The position numbers and the translations under genes were made by a program. From Guadua angustifolia (lineage: Eukaryota; Streptophyta; Magnoliopsida; Poales; Poaceae), in the NCBI GenBank assembly GCA_036346375.1, contig CM070504.1, positions 4,515,890 to 4,579,889 of the forward strand: a stretch of DNA of 64,000 nt, read 5' to 3'. The notes beneath the pieces were generated by a model that did no database searches, was not told the DNA's origin, and saw only the letters and a list, made by a program, of their open reading frames with translations. Every line of letters begins with the position of its first letter. Position 1 is the stretch's first letter. This document shows, one piece after another, positions 47,255 to 59,010 of this stretch.

Positions 47255-48987
47255 TGATAGACGGATTGTCACGCGTAATCTTCTTATATTCAAAAGGTAA
47301 CTGGGGTTACAAATATATATGTACAACCAAAGGGACGCATGCAAGGAAGGCGCATAATCTGGGCGCACAATCAAGGGACTGATAGCATCTAGGCCCCCTA
47401 ATTTTTCATCTTAAAATATTATATGTTTTGGTGTTGATGATCAAATCAATGTCTACTAAGCAATGAGGACTATTGTTCGGGTATCAAAAAAGGCATCAAT
47501 AAAAAAGGTCAAGATTAAGGACCCTTGTTACTAGTTTTTGGTTTGGGAGATGATTCAAGCTAAGTAGCTATTGTAGTTTTAAATTGACTGTACTATAAAG
47601 GGGGATTGTGCACAAGTAAAGCTTTGGTTCATAAGCTAAGTTAAGTTAGACTGTTTGGAGTTAAAATCCCTCGAATCATATTTTCCCCTCTAAATCAGTC
47701 CTTCACTCAAACAAATTTTATGTGTTTCCCCAAACTCAAATTTCATTGCTCTTTCTTTAAGTCCAGCGCAACCTCAATCAAAAATCTTGTCCGGAACCAA
47801 TTAAAGTCCACGCCGAACCATTCCTCTTTAGTCCGGTGCTGAAAAATGCTCAGACAAAAGTATAACCGAGCATACACCATTCACGCCAAACCTACTTCCG
47901 CTAACGTAAAATCTAGTCAGACGCAGATGTATTTCTCTTGGTTAGACATATCTTGTTCTATCAAAAGTCCACCAGTACAAACTCTTTGAAATCCTTCTTC
48001 AACAGATCAAATATTTTCGGTCCGGTGCACATGTTCAAGTACCCATCTTTTTGCCGGACCAAATTTCGCCTAAATCCTATGTACGACGGACCAAGCTAAT
48101 TCAGTCTGGCGCAAATGCTCTTCTCAACCATATTGGTCTGAAGCATAAAGAACAAATATTGAAGCCTAATCTTCCTAAGTCCGTTGCAAATATGTGTAGG
48201 CTGTTTTGATAGTCTGACACATTCTAACGGCTCCTGTGGTAGGTGTAACGGCTAGATACAGTTCAAATGGCTATATAAGCATTGCCTGAGCATTACTTTA
48301 TACAACTTTTGTCTCCTTGATATTTTAGCGCCCTAGAGCTTTTATTTCATCAAGGAGACCGAGCTTCAACTCTAAACTCAAACTCTACACTTTCTAAGTG
48401 TTTGGTTCCAAACTTAGTCTAGTTTAGCACTGTGTTAGTGAACCAAGAGACATGACTTGCCGATAGTCTATTACTCTTGGAACAATTTGTTTCTAGACGG
48501 CTTGGAGAAGTTATTGGTGAGACCTATCCTTGTGGAAGGCCACCGCTAGTTGTGAGAGGTTAGGACTCACCTCACTAGAGTGGTAAAGAGACACCTTAGT
48601 GGAGACCAAGACTACTGCGATTAGTCTTGGAGGTGCTATACTTCGTGAGAAGTGCTCTAACATGGAGTAGGAGTTTGGCTCTGAACTACAGGATAAATTC
48701 TTGTGTCTCTCACTCTTTTATTGGCTATTGATCTCTGTTGTGATTTCCTCTTGCTGAATTTAATTTACCTGTGCTCTCTTGCAAATATCTTGAATATTCA
48801 GTAGTTAAGCTTTCGGGTAGATTTTATTTTGTAATTATTTCTGAACTTCTTAAAAGGGTTGCCTATTCACCCCCCTCTAGGCCAACCTGATCCTTCAGGG
48901 ACGCATGCAACGTATACAAGGAAGGCACACAATCAAGGGATGCATGCAAAGAAGGCGCATAATCCGCTACCCAAAACTGTGCTAACA
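47255..48987 (-). repeat. copia 5' LTR, interrupted by a solo LTR
   Basis: The parts 47255-47379 and 48903-48987 form a 210-bp LTR once the insertion at 47380-48897 and its duplicated target are removed. It contains about three degenerate copies of a roughly 37-bp unit (gcatgcaaggaaggcgcataat-like). The end gctaaca at 48987 borders the target duplication. Confidence 0.7.
47380..48897. mobile_element. solo LTR (1.5 kb) inside copia 5' LTR
   Basis: It has TG...CA ends (TGATAGCATCTAGG to GATCCTTCA) and a 5-bp duplication GGGAC (47375-47379 and 48898-48902). The phrase ccccctctaggccaacctgatcctt near its end is common at grass LTR borders. No coding region. It is different in sequence from the solo LTR in copy A. 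Confidence 0.88.
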
Positions 48988-51284
48988 GTATCCACCAACC
49001 AATCAGCTTTTATAAAAGACAGGTCCATATAGGATAATTTCCTATATGTTAGAAACCTCACCAAGGAATTATACAGGAAAAGGATACTGTCCCTTTTAGT
49101 GAAGCTTGACATCTCCAGAGCTTTTGACTCAGTGAGTTGGGAATACCTCTTGGAGCTGTTACATGTATTGGGGTTTGGCCTACGATGGAGAGATTGGATC
49201 TCGCTAATTCTAGCGTCCTCATCTTCAAAGGTGCTTCTTAATGGATTACCAGGGCCGAGCGTGCTCCACAGAAGAGGTCTTCGACAGGGAGACCCCCTAT
49301 CACCGATGTTGTTCATTCTCACCATTGAGCCTTTACACCGTCTCATTGCTAAAGCTACCTTCGATGGCGTCATCTCCCGTTTGCCGAGTAGGTTGGCCAC
49401 CCTACAAACCTCCCTATATGCTGACGATGTGGCTATATTTGCCAACCCGACCGTACAGGATATACAGGCCATCAGGATTCAGGACCGTGCTCTCGGTGTT
49501 TGAAGGAGTTACAGGTTTACAGACAAACATTCAAAAGTATGAAGTTTACCCCCATCAGGTGTGACGGCATTGATTTAACAACAGTTCTACATGGTTTCTC
49601 AGTGCAAGTGAAGGATTTCCCGTGCAGGTAATTAGGATTACCACTACGCCCGACCAAACTCAGAAGGATAGATGTCCAACCCATCATAGACAGGGCAAGT
49701 GCGAGATTAGCAGGTTAGAAAGGAAAGCTTCTTTCCAAGGCAGGTCAGCTCATCCTGGCAGATTTGGTTCCCACAGCATTAGCAACCTATCATTTTTCCA
49801 TTCTGCGTCTCTCCAGATGGGCAATCAAAAAACAAGATAGGATCAGGAGGAATTTCATCTGGAGGGGGGATGAAACCTATTCAGCTGGGCATTGCCTGGT
49901 AAATTGGAAAAGGGTCTGCAGGCCAAAATATCTAGGGAGGCTCGGCATAAAAGACCTTGAGTGATTTGGTCGGGCCTTAAGGCTCTGATGGATGTGGCAC
50001 GAGTGGAAAAGTCAGCAAAGACCCTGGGTAGGAATGGGCATACCATGCAATGACATTGATTGTTCGCTGTTCAGAGCAAGCACTTCCATCTTGCTAGGAG
50101 ACGGCAAGACAGCTAGATTCTGGACGACCCCATGGTTTAATGGAGCTTCACCAAAGGATATTGCACCGCTATGCTTCCGGTTGACACAAACAAGGACGAG
50201 ATCAGTCTTTGATGTACTCCATTCTGACTCATGGATCACAACTCTTCGGAGGATATTAGATTCCGCACAGCTTTATGAGTTTTTCCTTCTATGGCAGGTC
50301 ATTCAACAGGTACACTTGAGGCAAGACGTTGCGGACGACATACTTTGGAAATGGACGACAGATGCACAATATTCCACAAAATCAGCGTACATGGCCCAAT
50401 TCCATGGGGCAATGCCCGACAGCAACTACAGGCTAATCTGGAAGGCCAGTGCGAAAAACTAGTGCAAATTCTTCGCATGCCTATTCCTTCAACACAGGGT
50501 TCTCACGATGGACAGACTCGTAGCTAGGGGTTGGCCCAATTGTGGTTGTTGCCCCCTTTGCGGCTTAGAACCCGAATTGGCAACGCATCTCATGCTAGTA
50601 TGCCCTTTCGCCAAAAAGATTTGGAGGAAGGTACTCTCACAAACGCGGGTCAATCCACACATTCCACAGATAGGGATACAGGCGGCGGAATGGTGGAGAA
50701 TCGTTCGACAAAATGTGCCTAAGCACTTGCGTAAGTATGTTGACAGGGCCATAATTTATTCTTTCTAGAATATATGGAAAGAGATGAATGCTAGAATTTT
50801 CAACAACGTATACAGTTTTGCACAAACCATTTTTAATCGCATCTCGCAGGACATCGCAAATCGGATGGTGGCAACACAGGTTGGGCCTCACCAGGGCTTT
50901 GATCAGGCACACTTTTAGGCGCTTGCTGTTTTCATCGTAACAACACAGATGAGAGACATGCATATTGTCTGCTCTGGAGATGTTTCTGTCAATCAATCAA
51001 TTTGACGCATAAATCGTACCGGCGGCAAAGACATTAGCCAACAAACCACAGCAAGAGCTAAGGTCTACTGTAGGGGGCTAAGATTGCCGAAGGGCAAGAC
51101 AAATGGCTCAGTGCCTGACTAAACAAGGGTGGCCATGGAGCAGAGCTCTTCAGTTTATGTTTTGGTGCAATGAGATGTTAAAAATCTAAGTGCCACTAGT
51201 TTTGTACCAAAACTTTTGCTACTGTTGTTTTCTCTCTCCTATCTAAAATACATGGCAGAGCTCGTGCCGTTCCTTTTAAAAAAA
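48988..51284 (+). mobile_element. 5'-truncated LINE (third), right part
   Basis: The LINE resumes at gtatc (48988-48992) with STNQSAFIKDRSI, which joins in sense to ...HHIVS on the left side. 49099-49503 carries LDISRAFDSVSWEYLLELLH, RQGDPLSPMLF and SLYADDVAIF (reverse transcriptase, YADD box). Frames at 49764-50768 hold the rest, including a zf-RVT domain (GWPNCGCCPLCGLEP, HLMLVCPF). Several stops and shifts make it a pseudogene. An A-run at 51278-51284 is the likely 3' end. It is a different subfamily from the LINEs in the tandem copies. Confidence 0.85.
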
Positions 51285-53177
51285 GGTTTCAGCCCCTGGT
51301 AATAAGCCAGCTGCTGTCCTTTCATTAATAAAAAATACCTAGAGTTTGAACGGGACATCCACTTAACCCACTAATTCTGACATCTCTTAACATATTTTAT
51401 TCTTCCTACTCACCAGTCACTTTATTCCGCATTTTTCAGTGTGCTGTCAAGAATTGATCTCTTCCTTTTAATAAAAAAAAAAAACTCTTTCTCTTGCACT
51501 CACTCTTGCCATTGCAGGAATGGTGCAATACGCGCCGTTGAGGAGACCGATGTGCACGCATCACACCACACGTAAGCAAATCACATTAAGACTCATTTTG
51601 GATTGGTGGAGAGAATTCCATTCTGACGCAGGAATAGGGTAGCTTTTATGCAGAAGCAGGTATGGACGTATGGTCGATGTCTAGTGGCCCGTAGTGGTGT
51701 TTAGGAGAATTGAATGTGACATCCAGGTAGGCTAGTGTGCCACATATCAATCGGTCTTCTGCCTTTTTTCACTCTTCTGTGGCTACGGTTGGAATAAGAT
51801 CATAGTACTGCCGCGTTGCATAGAATCAATCCTCAGGCGGTGAATAGCTGAAGAATCTGTACCTGTGGATTTATCCCAAACAAAGAGCATTTTAGACGCC
51901 ATTTGCGCTATGTCGGCCATTGGGGCTGACGGATCGATTCGGCCCCTCGCCTGCAGAATTATGCATTCTTTACCACCCCAATGGGTTGAACGTGATGGAG
52001 GCGAGGCTATTCTGCTATCTTTAAGTACTAAAGTCGACACTTGTTATCTGATTAAAAGGTGACATCTAGTGAACATAGAGACCATCTTGCGTGAGTGCGA
52101 TCATACTCTGCTGTCAAAATTCATGCACTAACAATTTACAGTTGATTTTTTACTCTGTGTTTGATGACACATCCAACACCGACCAAAGCAAAATAACGGA
52201 AGGGAAAATATTGGAAACATATAGGAACTGTATACACTCATTGCCATCCCATCTGCACAGTACTAAAAATTCAGCATCAAACGCTAGTACATCTCATCTA
52301 ATTCATTGCCTAGGCAGTATAATGCCATCGCTACGCAGATCAATACCACAATGATGATTGAAACTGAAAGTCTGAAACCAAACATACAGGGAATTTTTCA
52401 GATGTCTATGAAGATATGTTCAACAAAACAGAGTGCTTTTAGTAGTTAATAGTTAGTGCTACTGCTAGCATAGAAAAGACACTGCAATACACTATTTCAG
52501 CATTTGCATAGAACACGATGGTTGAGACTGCAGTCTATATTTGGGAAAGGTTCCCTTCAAAGAAGATAAAAACATTGCTCCAGCACAAAGTTATGCCAGT
52601 AAGAAAATCTCGTTGGTGTACCACTATCTAAGATAAGAAACTTAGTACAGACCGCTAGGCACCAAAAATGTAGAACATCTAGTACAGACCGCTAGGCACC
52701 AAAAATGTAGAACATCTACCAAAATGACCGCACCTTCATCCTCGTAGTGCACTAGCCACTAGGTACAACAAAAGTCAAGACTAAAATCTAGATAACATAA
52801 AGAAATGAAATGAACAAGAACTACTGTTTGTTGTACTGATCTGGTTCCCATCTTCAGTTCTTAACAACATTGCAAAGAAATTTAGATTTTATCTGATATA
52901 GTGTATATGTTGTATTGGCGTATCAAAATAACAAAAGACATGAATTGTTCAAGTGAAGACATAGTTCCACGAGTATATAACGAACAAGTTTTGTATCATA
53001 TGCGATTTTAGTCAAACTAGAAAAAAAATTCAACTGATAGAAGCAGGAACACGATATCTGGCGACAAACAGTACCTTGAAATGTCCTCTTGCAACTCACA
53101 AGCGCTATATCCTACCAGTTCTTCTCCTACATATTGAATCATAGGAAAATAGTTCATATTATTGGAAGGTACAACTA
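51285..53177. other. intergenic, no supported gene
   Basis: Overlapping open frames on both strands at 51783-52062 have protein-like composition but no recognised family or splice pattern. The rest is AT-rich. Confidence 0.4.
52645..52717. repeat. two-copy 37-bp tandem repeat
   Basis: The unit agtacagaccgctaggcacc...acatct occurs twice in a row with a period of 37 bp and no mismatch. Confidence 0.9.
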
Positions 53178-55540
53178 CTACTTAAACTGAAAGTAAAATA
53201 CTCCAGTAATTATTAATTTACCTTCATCATCATCATTAAATCCAACAAACCAATCTTTGCTGCAGATTGGAGCCTCAAGGCTTTTAGGGGATAATGAAGT
53301 CCTATTTTTACCAATAATTCTGTCAGCAGCACAAAACACTAATTTAGAGGACACTGTACTGATAGGAATTGCTAGAAAATAACTAGCCATCAATGACAAG
53401 ATCGGGTAGACATCTGCGTTTCTCTTCCACCAACCCAAAACATCAAAATTCTCCTCAGAGTTCAGTGGGACCCTAGGATCTTGTAAGTATATGTCAAATT
53501 CAGATCGGTTGTTCACATGTTCCTAGATTTTGCGAAGTGAACTGAGCGAAGGCAAATTCTATCCGCCGTTTACCAAAAAATGCACATCCTGGAGAACTAG
53601 GCTCACCTATAACCATATGTTCATCTGACTGTACAAATGTAGCCAACGCACAGCTCCTCACAATTTTCTCATACTCTGAATAATACTTACCTACAAAAAT
53701 GTGCAGCTTTCTCATCTTTTCCTCAACATCTTGTTCAATGGAGTGAAAATAGAATCTAAGAAAGTCAAATTTTTGTGAAGGATACAATATGGGTGTGTTT
53801 GGTAGGGCTCCAGTTCCATCAGATCCGTGGATCTGGTGGAGCTGGGTATTCTTAGCTCCACCAGATCTATGGAGCTGGAACTGTGAGTATATTAAGAGTG
53901 TTTAGATGGATCATCTTGTTTACATTTTAGACCAAATATAAACTTAATTCACTTTGTTTTAGCCTATAAGTTTCAAATCTCAAGTGAAGTTAAGATCTGG
54001 AGCTCTACCAAACAGACCCTATGACTGCTATAAGAAGCACAACATTTTTGGCTCAAACCAGTACTTCTCAAACCTGACATACATAATATGGTCCATCTCA
54101 TTTAGAAGGTCATCTTGCTTCCACCTTTCAGGAAGTAAAACATCCCAAATCGCCAACATCAATTTCAAAAAGAGGAGTGTTGTGGGTATCGATATGCTGA
54201 AAATGCCTTTGCGGCATCACTAAAAGCCTTCAAAAACCCATGAAGAGCTTGAGCCTTTGCCCAGTCTTCCACATTTGGAGCTTCATGATATTTCTCAGTA
54301 GCATATTTATTGAAAGCAATTTTATACTCCAAAGCCTCATGGATCATGTTATATGTTGTGTTCCATCTATGAGGGACATCAAGTACTAGCCCTGACTTTG
54401 TTTTGAGGCCTAATCTCTCAACAACTGAACTAAAGATCTGCATTCGTGACGGTGAGGATATGACTGTTTTAACAATGTCCTACACTCTCCCAATTGCATG
54501 AACAACCAACTTCAATCCATCTTGAACAATGATATTTAGCACATGAGCAGCACACCTTACATGGAAGTCCTCGGCTCTAAGAAGCATTTTAGCACCCAAC
54601 GTATTACACAAATCCTTTGCAGCTTTGTCATTATGGCTTGCGTTATTCAATGTCAATGTAAACAGCTTGCTGGTCCCAATCTACCAAATAAGAGGTAATT
54701 CCATCATAAGATGTATGCGGAAATAAAGTTTGCTTGAATGCTATGATTATCTTATGTAGCTTAAATTCCACGTCAATATAGTGCCATGTGACACAAAGAA
54801 ACCCTAGGTTTTGGTTTGATATATGTCCAAAGAACTGTAGTCAAATTGACATGGGAGACCAAATTTTGACACTATCATGCAATCATTTCTTCTCCTCTTC
54901 ATATAGTGCAAGACAGTCTGCACAAACAGTTTGAGAGAGATGCTTCTATGTTTTTCTTTTTGACAGTTGTACAAATATTAAAGCATGAATGAAGGGTAGA
55001 TAGTTATTACTTACTTCTTCGTTTGTTTCAAGATTTGTATAACTTGTATTAAGAGGGAAAGCATTAAAGCACTGCTCATAGTTTGACGACCAACTACTCT
55101 AAAAGATGTATGGACGTAGTTCAGTAGCTTCTTCAGCTTTTTGAAATGCAATCTCCGCACTAACGAAAAACTCGGCAATTAGTGCATGACGCACATCTGA
55201 GGGTCAAAGAGACACTGATCCCCATCCATGGCTTGTCTCTTGCAACCCACCAAAAATCTCTCCCCTATCTTCATGTGGAATATCACGACAATGAAGTACT
55301 ATACTCCTATATGCCTATTCAGATGATTAGTGCCTTGCCTAGGTTCACAAGACAATTTCATCTTGCAGTTCTTACACAACACCTTTTCTTTCCCATCTAT
55401 AATTTCTGATTTAACATATTCCTATATATCCTAGACTTTAGCTCTTTTCTTTGATGTGCGACTTGGCAGATCACCCGAGAAAAGGTCACGACTATCCACT
55501 AAATTTTCTGGAAAGAATGCAATTCTCTCCATTGTAAACA
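53178..55540 (-). pseudogene. BED-finger hAT transposase pseudogene
   Basis: Read on the minus strand the domains come in the expected order. There is a BED zinc finger at about 55420-55320 (VLCKNCKMKLSC, then NHLNRH), a central part at about 54900-54780 (LYEEEKKWLHDSVKIWSPMS and NLGFLCVTWHYID) and HVRCAAHVLNIIVQDGLK at about 54560. GLVLDVPHRWNTTYNMIHEA follows at about 54390, then a region shared with DUF4413-type hATs. The C-terminal dimerisation domain is at 53516-53178 (YPILSLMASYFLAIPISTVS). Several stops and a nested MITE break it. The closest type is the plant RICESLEEPER/DAYSLEEPER-like group. Element ends were not found. Confidence 0.85.
53791..54019. mobile_element. small MITE nested in hAT transposase
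   Basis: The ends GGGTGTGTTTGGTAGGGCTC and GAGCTCTACCAAACAGACCC are inverted repeats of about 20 bases, flanked by TAT (53788-53790 and 54020-54022). A central agctccaccagatc palindrome adds secondary structure. The 3-bp duplication and GTTTGGTA ends suggest a Tourist/Harbinger-like MITE. It separates the transposase codons on either side. Confidence 0.75.
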
Positions 55541-56109
55541 AAATTGCCTAATACACATGAGCATAAATAACATTACAAAATTACTCAAGTCACGAGGCCG
55601 GTGAGACAGAGGGATCTATGTTGCCCCCCAATTCATCTGTGTGTGTGTGAGAGAAAGAGACTTGCTCTTCTTGGGGGAAGATGCAGCATGCATGGAGACC
55701 GGCAATGGAGAAGCTTCTTGTTGTCAACGTACGAAAGTGGCGTCCAGTCGTCGAGACGATCGACCAAGGAAGGAACACATCGTTGAGTAGAGAAGGGATC
55801 GTCTGAGATACCTGGCCAGCGTCGGAGCTGCGTGCTCGGAGTTGGAAGATGACTAGCGCCACCACCGCCGCGCGTTGCTTGCTGCTGTTGAGGCGACATA
55901 GAAGGCTTAGGTCATAGCCTTGTGCCCTCGTGTAGGTTTCTTTGCTCTGCAACACAACCCTTATTCCTTCAATGGGCTATAGTCACGGGTTGGGCCCATA
56001 CGTGGTCCAAAATCACCAACGTCGACGGAGTCATGCGGGCGGCCGCTCACCCGAGCCCAATGGGCTGGGCCTGTGAGCGGACACGAGACACGAGGAGGCG
56101 GTGGAGCAG
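55541..56109. other. GC-richer region between hAT relic and TPR fragment
   Basis: This region has open frames on both strands. One on the minus strand, starting at 55899, has a Gln/Gly-rich head (MSPQQQQATRGGGG). No domain is seen; it could be 5' sequence of a captured gene, but nothing in the sequence settles this. Confidence 0.3.
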
Positions 56110-56792
56110 AATGAGCTTGTCAGAATGGTGTTTGACAGGTTGGGGTTGGATGTGGAACTTTCTCTGGTTGAAATTGATAGGTGTATTTTGTTGGGGGAAA
56201 TCGGAGGAGGCAATGAATGACCTTAAGAGGGCTAACAATGAGAGTGAGGAGCGTGCACTAGCATTTGTCGCAAAGGCGAAGATTTTTGTGCTCCCAGGAG
56301 AGGTTTTCTGACTCCAAACAGTGCTTGGAGATTGCTCTTGGGATTCTTGATTCAAAAGGGTTCCATGAGCCCTGGGCGGGTTGCGGAGGCGTATGTATTG
56401 TATGTGTCAATCACTGAATTTGAGATGTCTCTGTGTTGAAGAAAATACTTGCATTTCTCAAGGGTTTCTCGGAGGCGGAGCACATTCAAGGAAGCATCTC
56501 AGCAAGGATGGGGTGGCTCCTCCTGCTGACAAATAGAGTTGATGAGGCTGTTCCTTATCTGGAGAGAGCAGTTGAGAAGTTGAGGAACTGCTTTGGACCA
56601 CTGCACTTTGGATTAGGGTTTGCTTACAAGAATTTAGGGGAGGCTTATATTGACATGGACCAACCACAATCAGCTGTGAAATTCGTTACTCTTGCAAGTG
56701 ACATTATTGATGCTACATTTGGGCCAAAACATGAGGATGCCACTGACACAAATCAGTCCCTTGCAAATTCATATGGACTGATGCGGAGGTAA
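56110..56792 (+). pseudogene. TPR / kinesin-light-chain-like gene fragment
   Basis: Three reading frames in succession give one coherent protein: VFDRLGLDVELSLVEIDRC, EEAMNDLKRANNESEERALA, then (56433-56792) HIQGSISARMGWLLLLTNRV, EAVPYLERAVEKLRNCFGP and AYKNLGEAYIDMDQPQSAVK. Spacing and residues fit the tetratricopeptide repeats of plant kinesin-light-chain-related proteins. Frameshifts lie at about 56210, 56290 and 56430. The last frame ends at an exon-like border (cggaggtaattt). The rest of the TPR array is absent downstream. It is read as a gene fragment, captured or decayed. Confidence 0.7.
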
Positions 56793-58617
56793 TTTCTTTG
56801 ACCCCGTTCATATGTTGATTATTGCATCATTCAGTCCAATTTACTATTAAATGATAGAAAGATTCTATAGAAAGATTCTATCCTAATACTGAAGAGTGAA
56901 GAGTTACCTGTAAGTTGGTGCTGCTGTACCATTAAGTTGGTTGCTATGCTATTGACCTACCTGGAGTGCATATATATGCATAACTGGAGGTGGGACAGAA
57001 AACATCATAGTCTTTCAATTGGCATTATATTGATTGAAATACTATATTCCCATTCTGTTGTTTCCTAGGAATTAACTGAGCAATACTGGTATTTTTTTTC
57101 AGAAAACATCATGAACATTCTTGTGCGCCATGTTGAGCAGATTATCATACAGTTTTCCTATAGGAATTAATTGAGCAACTATATGTTATAGTGACAATTA
57201 TGTTTATGTTCATTAGGTGATTATGCAACCACAGCTGCACTAGAAACTGTTTGTTCAATATTGCATAGGATACTCTCAAGTTCTCAACAAGAGATACAGG
57301 CGGTTGCTGCTATATTTTTCTTGCCTGCGCACTTTTTGGTTTCAAGATCAATCTGGTTGCAGCATAGATGGGTAAAGGAAGAGAGGCAAAAGCCTGCTTT
57401 TTTTTTTGGAAGACAGTAGGGGGGAGCCCTGCTAGAAATACATTGAAACGGAAAAAATGACTGTACAGAATTATAAGGCAAACCCGGCTTACAGCATAGC
57501 TTTGTTCACTAAAATTTGATCTTTTATCCAATCTTGAGATCGCACTTTTGATTTTTTTTACCCCAACCGTAAAGAGGCAGATAGGTTAGTTAATTTTAAC
57601 AACGCCTCCTTTTCTCACACAAAATTAGGTATGCCATCTTAATGGGATTTATGATAAACCTGAAGAACAGGAAACGAAGTGAATAGGTCTCTAAATACTA
57701 CTACAAGTTCATTTTATTTGTGTCAAGAAGCTTAAAGAAGCTACTAGTCAAAATCCTAGGCTCCTAGCTTTTGGGATCTTCCACTGATACTGTCACAGAC
57801 TCACAGACTGTCAAGAGATGCTTCTGTACATGTATATAAGGTATGAAGCGCAGGTCAACAATTACTCTGACCCATGAAGCAACCCAAGATGCTTAAGCTG
57901 GTCTTCAGTAATGGACTTTAGGAGTTTTTGTAGCCGCATCAGTCCTGAATTCGTAGCAGCACCATCTGTTGTCGCACCGACATGGAGTACAGGACACAAG
58001 GAAGTACATGCATTCACTACTGTTGATCCAGAAGTGGCAGCACAGTAGCACCAGTTGAAGAATTGGGGTTTACATACTGAGCTGAAACTTCTTAGAATAC
58101 AAATTTCTCGGTGACACGAAGCAACTATTTTTTTTAGACGAGCTTTGGTATAAGAAGCTGAGGTAGAAGGACCTTTTGTTGTCAGTGCGTGCACATGTGT
58201 TTGATGGGGGGTTATTTGAAGAGGTGAATTATATGAACTCCAAGATGTAACACGTTTGAATAGTGGAAGGGGAATTTAGGCTTATCTTACAAGATGAGAA
58301 ATAAGCCACCTGTTTGGCCCCAGCTTAACCTTTTAAGCCCCAAAAGTGTAAACTTAAAGCTAGGCCAAGTTGGGATGTAGTGCTTATCTATTACTAGTTG
58401 CAGAAATAGGTAAAAGATTAGAAGGTCTTAATAGAGCATAAAAATGATGACAGATAATATGATACCCATTAATTAATCTTTCTCGATCACACTACATGCT
58501 TATTTGCAGATGTGGATGAATTTTCCCAAGATTACTAAATAGAACATGTTTTTTTTAATAAAAAGATGAAGATGCCCGTGTTTGTTGCCAAATACTTTAT
58601 GACTATTTAGCATTCAT
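56793..58617. other. intergenic, no supported gene
   Basis: AT-rich. The open frames at 57284-57531 and 57862-58194 show no recognisable features. I looked for further TPR exons after 56792 and found none. Confidence 0.4.
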
Positions 58618-58641
58618 ATATATATATATATATATATATAA
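58618..58641. repeat. (TA)n microsatellite
   Basis: There are about twelve consecutive TA dinucleotides. The sequence that follows (ggtgcaaaccacccttacgg...) looks like the edge of an unclassified repeat. Confidence 0.9.
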
Positions 58642-58894
58642 TATTTGGTGCAAACCACCCTTACGGTGAAAACTCCGTGAAAACCACCTGTAAAAGTTTT
58701 GAAAAATTCTCAAAAAATTACCATATGTAGGGGAGGTGAGCCTCTACAATCTTGCAAAATTTGAAGATGAAACTCAGTAGCATTTGAAAGATATAAAAAA
58801 GACAAATTCAGCTGGATATGCCGGAAGTCCCAGTGAAGTACACAAAATTAGCTGTGGTTGATCAGTCGTTATATTTAAAGCCTAGGGTAAGTAT

Positions 58895-59010
58895 CAGTGC
58901 TGCTGTGGTGGTATGGTACAATTGGTACATCGAGGGTATGTGGGAAACAATCAAGGACACCAATACTCGTTGGCTACCAGGGTTTGAGATCTAATATTGG
59001 GCTAGTGATA
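58895..59010 (+). repeat. weak tRNA-like (SINE) segment
   Basis: An A-box-like TGGTACAATTGG is at 58914-58925 and a B-box-like GGTTTGAGATC at 58981-58991. The spacing is a little long and the B-box is imperfect. No tail or target duplication was seen. Confidence 0.25.

Larger units (their letters stand above)
41619..48987 (-). mobile_element. Ty1/copia retrotransposon with nested insertions
   Basis: The whole element lies on the minus strand, flanked by the 5-bp duplication GTATC (41614-41618 and 48988-48992), with TG...CA ends (tgatag at 41619, gctaaca at 48987). The order is 5' LTR (right), primer-binding site, gag, protease, integrase, RT, RNase H, 3' LTR (left), the copia order. Without the two nested insertions it is about 5.2 kb. 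Stops and frameshifts in all domains make it inactive. It splits an older LINE. Confidence 0.9.

Noticed and set aside
47255..47354. An initial reading of the copia LTR as only 100 bp, ending at gcgca, with the element ending at 47354.
   Set aside because: The flanks then lack a target duplication. Extending to 48987 gives a perfect GTATC duplication and restores the split LINE.
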